Source: Microbispora sp. H13382
GTDB taxonomy: Bacteria > Actinomycetota > Actinomycetes > Streptosporangiales > Streptosporangiaceae
NCBI RefSeq assembly: GCF_014161445.1
Contig: NZ_JABBXA010000004.1
Location: 306,075 to 370,074 of the forward strand
Reading direction: 5' to 3'
DNA: 64,000 nt
The translations under genes and the position numbers were made by a program. Under the pieces are notes generated by a model. The model saw nothing but the letters and a program-made list of their open reading frames with translations. It did not search any database and had not been told where the DNA came from. The number at the start of each line of letters is the position of its first letter. Position 1 is the first letter of the stretch. This document shows positions 41,918-49,478 of the stretch, in pieces.

Positions 41918-41930
41918 CGAATCTGATCGG
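41918..41930 (+). promoter_or_regulatory. Direct repeat copy 2 (probable DeoR operator)
   Basis: CGAATCTGATCGG shares 12 of 13 bases with copy 1 and lies about 195 bp before the GH2 start. Confidence 0.55.
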
Positions 41931-42123
41931 TCCCGTTCAATGGCACGATCCCCGCGTGCCCGGACGTCCGCGGCTCCGATCTCGACCCACCCCCCACGTC
42001 ACGGCAGGTGGCCGTCGGCGCGCGGTGCCGCCTCGGAGCGCCGCCGCCGCCGCGCCGGCCGGACGCGGCCACGCCGTACGGCGCGTCCGCCCGGCTCCGC
42101 CCTGCCCGCAGGAAAGGATCCCT

Positions 42124-44673
42124 GTGAGAAAGCCCATCCTCTTACTCCTGGCCGTCGTTCTCGGCGCGGTCTGGCAGGTCGCGGGGCAGGGTCCCGCGAC
42201 CGCCGCCGGCGCCGACCGGCACGGCCTGCGCGGCGACTACTACCTGTCCTCGGCAGCAGGGAAGTTCGACTTCGCCCAGCTCAAGGCCACCGTGATCGAC
42301 CCGGATCTCGAACTGCCCGACCTCAATCCGGTCTTCACCTCGTTGACCGGACGGGAGGACGACGTCACCGTGCGGTGGACGGGCCGCATCCAGCCCGCGT
42401 ACTCCGAGCCGTACACCTTCTCGATTATCGGGGACAACGGCTTCCGGCTCTGGGTGAACGACACGCTCGTCATCGACCACTGGGTGGACGACTGGGACAA
42501 GGAGCAGACCGGCACCCCGATCACCCTGCAGGCCGGCCAGAAGTACGACATCAAGGTCGAGTATTTCGAGCACTTCGGCGGCGCCAACCTCCACCTGCGC
42601 TGGCAGAGCCCCAGCCAGGCCAAGCAGGCGGTGCCGGCGGAGGCGTTCTACCTCCCCGAGGGCTTCGACCCGCCGGGGCCGGACAGCGCCGCCGTCGACG
42701 CGGCGGGCGACACCGCCACCCTCGACTTCGGCGACACCGCGCTCGCGGCGCTCCCCGCAGACGCCGCCGGGCACTTCGGCCTGACGGTGGCCGGCACGAA
42801 GTGGCAGGTCGCGTCGGCCGCCCTCGACGGGACCACCAAGGTCACGCTGAAGCTCGGCTTCCCCATCCCCCGTCTCGCCGCCGACATCCGGGCCTCCTAC
42901 GACGGCAAGGGCGGCCTCGCCAGGGCGGACGGCACCGCGATCGAGGCGTTCACCTGGGTCCCGGTGTCCAACGGCTCCACGTACGTGCTGAAGACCCGCT
43001 GGTCGGGCGACGTGGACGCGAACAATCCGCTGCCCGAGTACCCCCGTCCGCAGCTCGTCCGCGACCGCTGGCAGAACCTCAACGGCACCTGGCAGTTCGC
43101 CGCCGCCAAGGACGGTGAGGCGCCGCCCTTCGGCCGCGACCTCGGCGAGCGGATCGTCGTGCCCTACCCCGTGGAGTCGAGCCTGTCCGGCATCGGCCGC
43201 CACGAGGACCGCATGTGGTATCGCCGCACCTTCGAGGTGCCGGCCTCCTGGAAGAAGGACCGCGTCCTGCTCCACCTCGACGCCGTGGACTACGAGTCGG
43301 TCGTCTACGTCAACGGCAAGCAGGTCGGCACCCACAAGGGCGGCTACGACAGGATCACCGTGGACGTGACCGACGCGCTCACCCGCAAGGGCCCGCAGGA
43401 GCTGGTCGTCGGCGTGACCGATCCGACCGACAACGGCCGCCAGCCCATCGGCAAGCAGCGGCTCAACCCGGGCAGCATCTGGTACACCCCCGCCTCCGGC
43501 ATCTGGCAGACGGTCTGGATGGAGCCCGTCGACAAGACCCACATCGAGGCCGTGGACACGGTCCCCGAGGTGCTCGGGCAGTCCCTGCGGGTGAAGGTCA
43601 GGGCGAGCGGCGACGCCACCGCCGTTGTCACCGCCCGCGCCGGCAAGCGCGTCATCGGCAAGGTCTCCGGCCCGACCGGCAAGGAGCTGGCCGTGCCGAT
43701 CCCGGACCCCCACCTCTGGTCGCCCGACGACCCGTACCTGTACGACCTCACGGTCGAGCTCAAGGGCGGCGACAAGGTGGAGAGCTACTTCGGCATGCGC
43801 TCCACCTCGGTCGGCAGGGTGAACGGCACGACCCGGGTCCTGCTCAACGGCAAGCCGGTCTTCCAGTTCGGCCCGCTCGACCAGGGCTACTGGCCGGACG
43901 GCATCTACACCGCGCCGACCGACGAGGCGCTGCGGTACGACCTGGAGCAGACCAAGGCGCTCGGCTTCAACATGGTGCGCAAGCACATGAAGGTGGAGCC
44001 GGACCGCTGGTACGCCTACGCCGACAAGCTGGGCCTGCTCGTCTGGCAGGACATGCCGTCGATGTTCGGCGCGGCGAGCGCGGCCGACAAGACGCAGTTC
44101 GAGACCGAGCTGAAGGAGATCGTCGACGAGCACCGCAGCAGCCCGTCGATCGTGATGTGGGTGCCGTTCAACGAGAGCTGGGGCCAGTACGACATCTCCA
44201 GGATCGCCGACTACGTGAAGAGCCTGGACCCCTCCCGGCTCGTGGACAACATGAGCGGCATCAACTGCTGCGGCGCCCAGGACGGCGGAAACGGCGACGT
44301 GATGGACTACCACATCTACCCCGGACCCGGCAGCCCCGGTAAGCCCGGCTTCTTCCGGGCGTCGGTGCTCGGCGAGTACGGCGGGCTCGCCCTGCCGGTG
44401 GTCGGCCACACCTGGACCGGCGGCGGCTGGGGCTACGCGGTCGAGGCCGACGGCGAGGCGCTGACCAAGCGCTTCCTGGAGATGGACGACGCCCTGCGCA
44501 AGCTGCACGCCTGCAACGGCCTGAGCGCGGCCGTCTACACCCAGACGACCGACGTGGAGACCGAGATCAACGGCCTGATGACCTACGACAGGGCCGTGAC
44601 CAAGCCCGACGTCAAGCGCGTTCACGACGCCAACAAGGCGCTCACCGCGGAGATCCTCCCGGCCTGCGCCTGA
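42124..44673 (+). CDS. Secreted PA14-domain GH2-family glycosidase (beta-galactosidase/beta-glucuronidase-like)
   Basis: An 849-residue protein. Signal peptide 1-28. A PA14 domain (about 35-175: RGDYYLSSAAGKFDF, PYTFSIIGDNGFRLWVNDTL, YFEHFGGANLHLRWQSPS) is followed by an immunoglobulin-like linker and the GH2 modules: sugar-binding (DRWQNLNGTWQF, WYRRTFEVPASWK), Ig-like and the catalytic barrel. The acid/base is Glu684 in FNESWGQYD and the nucleophile is Glu751 in GEYGGLALP. GTG start with AAGGA upstream. It would remove a terminal sugar from plant or fungal polysaccharides at the cell surface, next to a matching importer. Confidence 0.9.
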   Translation: MRKPILLLLAVVLGAVWQVAGQGPATAAGADRHGLRGDYYLSSAAGKFDFAQLKATVIDPDLELPDLNPVFTSLTGREDDVTVRWTGRIQPAYSEPYTFSIIGDNGFRLWVNDTLVIDHWVDDWDKEQTGTPITLQAGQKYDIKVEYFEHFGGANLHLRWQSPSQAKQAVPAEAFYLPEGFDPPGPDSAAVDAAGDTATLDFGDTALAALPADAAGHFGLTVAGTKWQVASAALDGTTKVTLKLGFPIPRLAADIRASYDGKGGLARADGTAIEAFTWVPVSNGSTYVLKTRWSGDVDANNPLPEYPRPQLVRDRWQNLNGTWQFAAAKDGEAPPFGRDLGERIVVPYPVESSLSGIGRHEDRMWYRRTFEVPASWKKDRVLLHLDAVDYESVVYVNGKQVGTHKGGYDRITVDVTDALTRKGPQELVVGVTDPTDNGRQPIGKQRLNPGSIWYTPASGIWQTVWMEPVDKTHIEAVDTVPEVLGQSLRVKVRASGDATAVVTARAGKRVIGKVSGPTGKELAVPIPDPHLWSPDDPYLYDLTVELKGGDKVESYFGMRSTSVGRVNGTTRVLLNGKPVFQFGPLDQGYWPDGIYTAPTDEALRYDLEQTKALGFNMVRKHMKVEPDRWYAYADKLGLLVWQDMPSMFGAASAADKTQFETELKEIVDEHRSSPSIVMWVPFNESWGQYDISRIADYVKSLDPSRLVDNMSGINCCGAQDGGNGDVMDYHIYPGPGSPGKPGFFRASVLGEYGGLALPVVGHTWTGGGWGYAVEADGEALTKRFLEMDDALRKLHACNGLSAAVYTQTTDVETEINGLMTYDRAVTKPDVKRVHDANKALTAEILPACA

Positions 44674-44687
44674 TCGATCGGCACCAC

Positions 44688-44715
44688 GGCGGCCCGGACG
44701 ACGGTCCGGGCCGCC
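44688..44715 (+). terminator. Hairpin between GH2 gene and binding-protein gene
   Basis: Arms GGCGGCCCGGAC and GTCCGGGCCGCC (12 bp, 4-nt loop) lie 14 bp after the GH2 stop and may terminate or attenuate transcription before the importer genes. Confidence 0.65.
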
Positions 44716-44781
44716 GGCCCCGAGGACGCGCACGACGTGTCCCTCCGGCCCGCCGTGTCACCCCCCATCGGAAGGATCACC

Positions 44782-45852
44782 ATGAAGCCATATCCCCGCG
44801 CGGCCGCGATCACCCTCGCCGTGCTGCTCGGCGCGGCCGGCTGCGCCAAGGCGGAGACCCAGGCCACGTCGGGTGCCGGCGCCGCGGCGACCGCGCAGCA
44901 GCAGGTGGTGCAGAGCCCGGCGGGCTCGGCCGGCCCGACCTGCACACTGGAGCAGTTCGGCGGCACGAAGTTCGACCTCAAGACCGCCACGGTCGGCTTC
45001 TCCCAGTCGGAGAAGGAGGCCAACCCCTTCCGCATCGCGGAGACCAAGTCCATCAAGGACGAGGCGGCCAAGCTCGGCATCGCCGATCTCAAGGTCACCA
45101 ACGCGCAGTCGCAGTTCTCCAAGCAGATCACCGACGTGCAGCAGCTCATCGCCCAGGGGGTGAAGCTGCTCGTCATCGCGCCGCTGAACTCCGACGGCTG
45201 GGAGCCGGTGCTCCAGCAGGCCGCCGCGAAGAAGATCCCGATCATCACGGTCGACCGCAAGATCAACGCGAAGCCGTGCAGCGACTACCTGACGTTCATC
45301 GGCTCGGACTTCTACGAGCAGGGCAAGCGCGCCGCGGACCAGATGATCACCGCGCTCGGCGGCACGGGCAAGGTGGCGATCCTGCTCGGCGCGCCGGGCA
45401 ACAACGTCACCACCGAGCGCACCAACGGCTTCAAGGACCGGGTCAAGGAGAAGGCGCCCGGCATCCAGATCTCCTTCGAGCAGACGGGTGAGTTCGCCAG
45501 GGAGAAGGGCCAGCAGGTCACCGAGCAGCTCATCCAGTCCAACCCCGACATCAACGGCATCTACGCCGAGAACGACGAGATGGCGCTGGGCGCGGTGACC
45601 GCGCTGAAGGGCGCCGGCAAGGACCCGGGCGCCATAAAGATCGTGTCGGTCGACGGCACCCGCAGCGCCGTCCAGGCCATCGCCGACGGCTGGCTGCACG
45701 CGGTCGTCGAGTCGAACCCCAGATTCGGGCCGCTCGCCTTCGAGACCGCGCAGAAGTTCCTGGACGGGCAGCCGATCCCGGACAAGGTCATCATCTCCGA
45801 CCGCGAGTACGACGGCTCCAACGCCGAGGCGTCCCTCGGCGAGGCCTACTGA
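44782..45852 (+). CDS. ABC transporter sugar-binding lipoprotein (YtfQ-like)
   Basis: A 356-residue lipoprotein. The lipobox LLGAAGC lies near residue 20, followed by a Thr/Ala/Gln linker. The binding fold (VGFSQSEKEANPFRIAETKS; GVKLLVIAPLNSDGWEPVL; ITVDRKINAKPCSDYLTFIG; IYAENDEMALGAVTALKGA) resembles galactofuranose-binding YtfQ. GGAAGG lies upstream of the ATG. It should catch the sugar released by the GH2 enzyme for the ABC complex encoded next. Confidence 0.9.
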   Translation: MKPYPRAAAITLAVLLGAAGCAKAETQATSGAGAAATAQQQVVQSPAGSAGPTCTLEQFGGTKFDLKTATVGFSQSEKEANPFRIAETKSIKDEAAKLGIADLKVTNAQSQFSKQITDVQQLIAQGVKLLVIAPLNSDGWEPVLQQAAAKKIPIITVDRKINAKPCSDYLTFIGSDFYEQGKRAADQMITALGGTGKVAILLGAPGNNVTTERTNGFKDRVKEKAPGIQISFEQTGEFAREKGQQVTEQLIQSNPDINGIYAENDEMALGAVTALKGAGKDPGAIKIVSVDGTRSAVQAIADGWLHAVVESNPRFGPLAFETAQKFLDGQPIPDKVIISDREYDGSNAEASLGEAY

Positions 45853-45864
45853 CCCGCGAAGGCC

Positions 45865-45909
45865 CGCGCGGGCGCCCGGTTCCGTACGCGGACACCGGGG
45901 GCCCGCGCG
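45865..45909 (+). terminator. Strong stem-loop between binding protein and ATPase genes
   Basis: Arms CGCGCGGGCGCCCGGT (45865-45880) and ACCGGGGGCCCGCGCG (45894-45909) pair over 16 bp with one mismatch. Such a loop typically raises the relative amount of binding protein by processing or partial termination. Confidence 0.65.
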
Positions 45910-45946
45910 CACGCCGCGCGGAGATCCGCGCGAGGAAGGGAAGTCA

Positions 45947-47497
45947 TTGAGCCAGTCGGCCGCACCGGTGCTCGAGGCCAGGCAGATCAGCAAGCGCTTT
46001 CCCGGCGTGAGGGCCCTCGACGGCGTGTCCCTCGCCCTCTTCCCCGGCGAGGTGCACGCCCTCGTGGGCGAGAACGGCGCGGGCAAGTCCACGCTGATCA
46101 AGGTCTTCACCGGCGTCCACCGCCCGGACGCCGGTGAGCTGATCTACGACGGTTCGCCCGTGGCCTTCGGGACCCCGCTCGACGCGCAGCGCGCCGGGAT
46201 CTCGACCATCTACCAGGAGGTCAACCTCGTCCCCATGATGAGCGTGGCCCGCAACCTGATGCTGGGCCGCGAGCCGCGCGGCCGCCTGGGCGTCATCGAC
46301 ACCGCCGGAATGTACGGCGAGGCGGAGCGGATCCTCGCGGGCTACGGAGTCGTCACCGACGTGCGCCGCCCGCTGCGCACGCTCGGGATGGGCGCCCAGC
46401 AGATGGTCGCCCTGGCCAGGGCCGTGGCGGTCGACGCCCGCGTGGTCATCATGGACGAGCCCACCTCGTCGCTGGAGCCGCGCGAGGTCGAGACGCTGTT
46501 CTCGGTGATCAGGAAGCTCAGGGACGACGGCATCGCGGTCGTCTACGTCAGCCACCGCCTGGACGAGCTGTACGAGGTGTGCGACCGGGTCACCGTGCTG
46601 CGCGACGGGCGGGTCGCGCACACGGGCCCGCTCGCCGGGCTCGAACGGCTGAAGCTCATCGCCCTCATGCTGGGCCGCGACCTCGACGAGGTCAGGACCG
46701 GAGGCCTGACCAGGTTCTCCCGGGACCGCCACCGGACCGGGGACCGGGACGGCGCCCAGCCCGCCGTACAGGCCGTGGGCCTGACCCGGAGGCAGGCGCT
46801 GCGCGGGGTGGACGTCTCGGTGTGGCCGGGCGAGGTCGTCGGCCTGGGCGGGCTGCTGGGCGCGGGGCGCAGCGAGACCGCCAAGGGCATCGTGGGCGCG
46901 CTCCCGTTGGACGCGGGCCGGGTGCTCGTCGCCGGCCTGCCCCTGCGCACCGGCTCGACCACGGCGGCGATCAGGGCCGGGGTCAGCCTGCTGCCCGAGG
47001 ACCGCAAGGCCGAGGGCATCATCCCGGCGCTGTCGGTCCGGGAGAACATCGCGCTCGCCGCCCTGCCGTCGCTGTCGCGGGCCGGAGTGGTCTCAGACGC
47101 GAAGATCGACAAGGTCGTCGAGGTCTTCATGCACCGGTTAAGGATCAAGGCGGCCTCGCCCCACCAGCCGGTGCAGGAGCTGTCCGGCGGCAACCAGCAG
47201 AAGGTGCTGCTCGCGCGGTGGCTCGCCATCCGGCCGAAGGTCCTGCTGCTGGACGAGCCCACCCGCGGCATCGACGTGGGCGCCAAGGCCGAGGTGCAGG
47301 CCCTCGTGGACGAGCTGGCCGAGGAGGGCCTCGGCGTGTTACTGATCTCGTCGGATCTGGAGGAGCTGGTGGAGGGCGCCGACCGGATCCTGGTGCTGCG
47401 CGAGGGCGCCGTCGTCGGCGAGCTGTCCGGCGACGACGTCACGGAGGACAAGATCATGGCGTCCATCGCCGAACGAGGGGCGGAGTCCGATGGCTGA
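45947..47497 (+). CDS. Sugar ABC transporter double ATPase (YtfR/RbsA-like)
   Basis: A 516-residue protein with two nucleotide-binding domains. The first has GENGAGKST and a weak signature LGMGAQQ; the second has the degenerate GLLGAGRSETAK with LSGGNQQ and LLLDEPTRGID. TTG start at 45947, with AAGGGAAG upstream. It powers import of the sugar bound by the preceding lipoprotein through the two following permeases. Confidence 0.93.
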   Translation: MSQSAAPVLEARQISKRFPGVRALDGVSLALFPGEVHALVGENGAGKSTLIKVFTGVHRPDAGELIYDGSPVAFGTPLDAQRAGISTIYQEVNLVPMMSVARNLMLGREPRGRLGVIDTAGMYGEAERILAGYGVVTDVRRPLRTLGMGAQQMVALARAVAVDARVVIMDEPTSSLEPREVETLFSVIRKLRDDGIAVVYVSHRLDELYEVCDRVTVLRDGRVAHTGPLAGLERLKLIALMLGRDLDEVRTGGLTRFSRDRHRTGDRDGAQPAVQAVGLTRRQALRGVDVSVWPGEVVGLGGLLGAGRSETAKGIVGALPLDAGRVLVAGLPLRTGSTTAAIRAGVSLLPEDRKAEGIIPALSVRENIALAALPSLSRAGVVSDAKIDKVVEVFMHRLRIKAASPHQPVQELSGGNQQKVLLARWLAIRPKVLLLDEPTRGIDVGAKAEVQALVDELAEEGLGVLLISSDLEELVEGADRILVLREGAVVGELSGDDVTEDKIMASIAERGAESDG

Positions 47498-48440
47498 AGC
47501 GGTCGCACCGCCCGGGCGGCGGGTGCTCGCCTGGGCCCAGGAGTACGGCGTCTACGCCGCGGTCGGCGTCCTCCTGCTGTTCAACGTGCTGTTCACCCCC
47601 CACTTCCTCGACGTGGCGAACTTCCGCACCCAGCTCGTGCAGGTCGCCCCGATCGTGATCGTGTCGCTCGGGATGGCGCTGGTCATCGGCACGCAGGGCA
47701 TCGACCTGTCGGTCGGCTCGGTCATGGCGCTGGCCGCCGCGCTCGTCGCGCTCTACCTGGGGTACGGCGCGTGGCCGGCGCTGCTGGCCGCCCTCGCCGG
47801 CGGGGCGGTGGCCGGGACGGCGGGCGGCGCGTTGGTCGCCTATGTGGGCGTGCAGCCGATCGTGGCCACACTCGCGCTGCTGGTCGGCGTCCGGGGCCTG
47901 GCCAACGTGCTCGTCCCGCAGCTCGTCGAGTTCCGCAACCCCGACCTGATCGCGCTCGGCAGCAGCTCGCTGTCCGGCGTGCCGGTGATCGTGGTCATCG
48001 CGGCCGTGCTGACGCTGCTGATGGCGTTCGTGGTCCGCAGGACGACGTTCGGCAGGCAGGTGGTCGCGATCGGCGGCAACCGCGCGGCCAGCGAGCTGTC
48101 CGGGCTGCCCGTCCGCCGGGTGCTGCTGCTGGTCTACGTGATCTCCGGGGTGCTGGCCGCACTCGCCGGGGTGCTCGCGACCGCGCGGCTGCAGGCGAGC
48201 GATCCGACCTCGCTCGGCCTGTTCATCGAGCTGTCGGCCATCACGGCGGTCGTGGTGGGCGGCACGCCGCTGAGCGGCGGGCGTATCCGGGTGCTCAGCA
48301 CGGTCATGGGCGCCCTGCTCATGCAGTTGCTGTCGGCCACCCTCATCAAGCACAACCTGCCGCAGTCGTGGACGCAGATCGTGCAGGCGGTCATCATCCT
48401 GGCCGCCGTTTACGCCACCAGGGAGCGAGGAACCCGATGA
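47490..48440 (+). CDS. Sugar ABC transporter permease 1 (YtfT-like)
   Basis: A 316-residue CUT2 permease with about eight membrane segments. Signatures are GTQGIDLSVGS (near 65), QPIVATLALLVGVRG, and AVVVGGTPLSGG. It overlaps the ATPase end by eight bases and is itself overlapped by the second permease (ATGA). Confidence 0.92.
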   Translation: MAEAVAPPGRRVLAWAQEYGVYAAVGVLLLFNVLFTPHFLDVANFRTQLVQVAPIVIVSLGMALVIGTQGIDLSVGSVMALAAALVALYLGYGAWPALLAALAGGAVAGTAGGALVAYVGVQPIVATLALLVGVRGLANVLVPQLVEFRNPDLIALGSSSLSGVPVIVVIAAVLTLLMAFVVRRTTFGRQVVAIGGNRAASELSGLPVRRVLLLVYVISGVLAALAGVLATARLQASDPTSLGLFIELSAITAVVVGGTPLSGGRIRVLSTVMGALLMQLLSATLIKHNLPQSWTQIVQAVIILAAVYATRERGTR

Positions 48441-49402
48441 CCGGATCGCCCGGACGCGAGCAGGTGAGCCGCGTCCTCCAGCAGCACGGCGCGCTGATGG
48501 TGCTGGCGGCGCTGGTGATCGTCGGCAGCGTCGCCTTCGACTCCTTCGCCACCGCGGGCAACGCCGCGAGCGTCCTCGTGTCCTCGTCGTTCACCGCGAT
48601 CATCGCCGTCGGCATGACCTTCGTGATCATCAGCGGCGGCATCGACCTGTCGGTGGGGTCGCTGTTCGTGTTCGGCGGGGTCCTCGCGGCGTACGGCTCG
48701 CAGTACGGGCTGTTCGTCGCGCTGGCGCTGCCGCTCGCCGCGTGCGGGCTGGTCGGGCTGCTCCAGGGGCTGCTCATCGCCAGGACCGGGATGGCGCCGT
48801 TCATCGTCACACTTGCCGGGCTGCTGGGCGTGCGCGGGCTGATGCTGGCGTTCTCCGACGAGGGCGCCACGACCTACCTCGTGGAGGACTCCGCGTTCGC
48901 GCGGCTCGGGCAGGGCGGGGTGTTCGGCCTGACCTGGCCGGTCTACATCACGGCGCTCCTGGCGGTGGCCGCCATGGTCCTGCTCCAGCGGACGGCGTTC
49001 GGCCAGAACGTGTACGCGGTCGGGGGCAACGAGCAGGGGGCCGCGCTGATGGGCGTGCCGGTAGCGCGTACGAAGGTCTACGTCTACCTGATGTCGGGCC
49101 TGCTCGCGGGCCTCGCCGGGGTGCTGAACGCGGCCCGGCTCTCCTCCGGCGTCACGATCCTCGGCATCGGCCTGGAACTCGACGTGATCGCCGCGGTGGT
49201 GATCGGCGGCACACTGCTGACCGGTGGAGCGGGCGGCATCACCGGCACCATCGCCGGCGTGCTGCTGCTCGGGGTGATCCAGAGCCTGATCAACCAGGTG
49301 GGCAACCTGACGTCGGCCTTCCAGCAGGTGGTCAGCGGCCTGTTCCTCGCCCTGGTCGTGGTCGCCCAGCGGCTGCTCGGCCGGGCGCAGCGCCTCGGCT
49401 AG
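48437..49402 (+). CDS. Sugar ABC transporter permease 2 (YjfF-like)
   Basis: A 321-residue CUT2 permease. Signatures are ISGGIDLSVGSLF (near 65), FIVTLAGLLGVRGL, and AVVIGGTLLTGG. The ATG at 48437 overlaps the first permease stop. Two different permeases after one double ATPase is the YtfT-YjfF arrangement. Confidence 0.93.
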   Translation: MTGSPGREQVSRVLQQHGALMVLAALVIVGSVAFDSFATAGNAASVLVSSSFTAIIAVGMTFVIISGGIDLSVGSLFVFGGVLAAYGSQYGLFVALALPLAACGLVGLLQGLLIARTGMAPFIVTLAGLLGVRGLMLAFSDEGATTYLVEDSAFARLGQGGVFGLTWPVYITALLAVAAMVLLQRTAFGQNVYAVGGNEQGAALMGVPVARTKVYVYLMSGLLAGLAGVLNAARLSSGVTILGIGLELDVIAAVVIGGTLLTGGAGGITGTIAGVLLLGVIQSLINQVGNLTSAFQQVVSGLFLALVVVAQRLLGRAQRLG

Positions 49403-49478
49403 CCCGGGCCGGTCGGCGCGCGGGGTCCGTCACGCGGTGCGAAGCGGCGCGTTGTATATCCCAAGACGATCCGGCGGG

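Larger units (their letters stand above)
41768..42123. promoter_or_regulatory. Divergent control region between deoR-type gene and the GH2 operon
   Basis: This 356-bp region holds two direct repeats (41843-41855, 41918-41930). The A/T-richer stretch at 41840-41945 is where promoters are likely. Although one reading frame stays open through it, its codons are poor and the encoded residues are low-complexity Arg/Pro/Ala, so I do not treat it as coding. Confidence 0.5.

Noticed and set aside
42142..44733. 863-codon open frame antisense to the GH2 gene
   Set aside because: Same reason: GH2 and PA14 domains are on the plus strand, and the antisense product has no signature.
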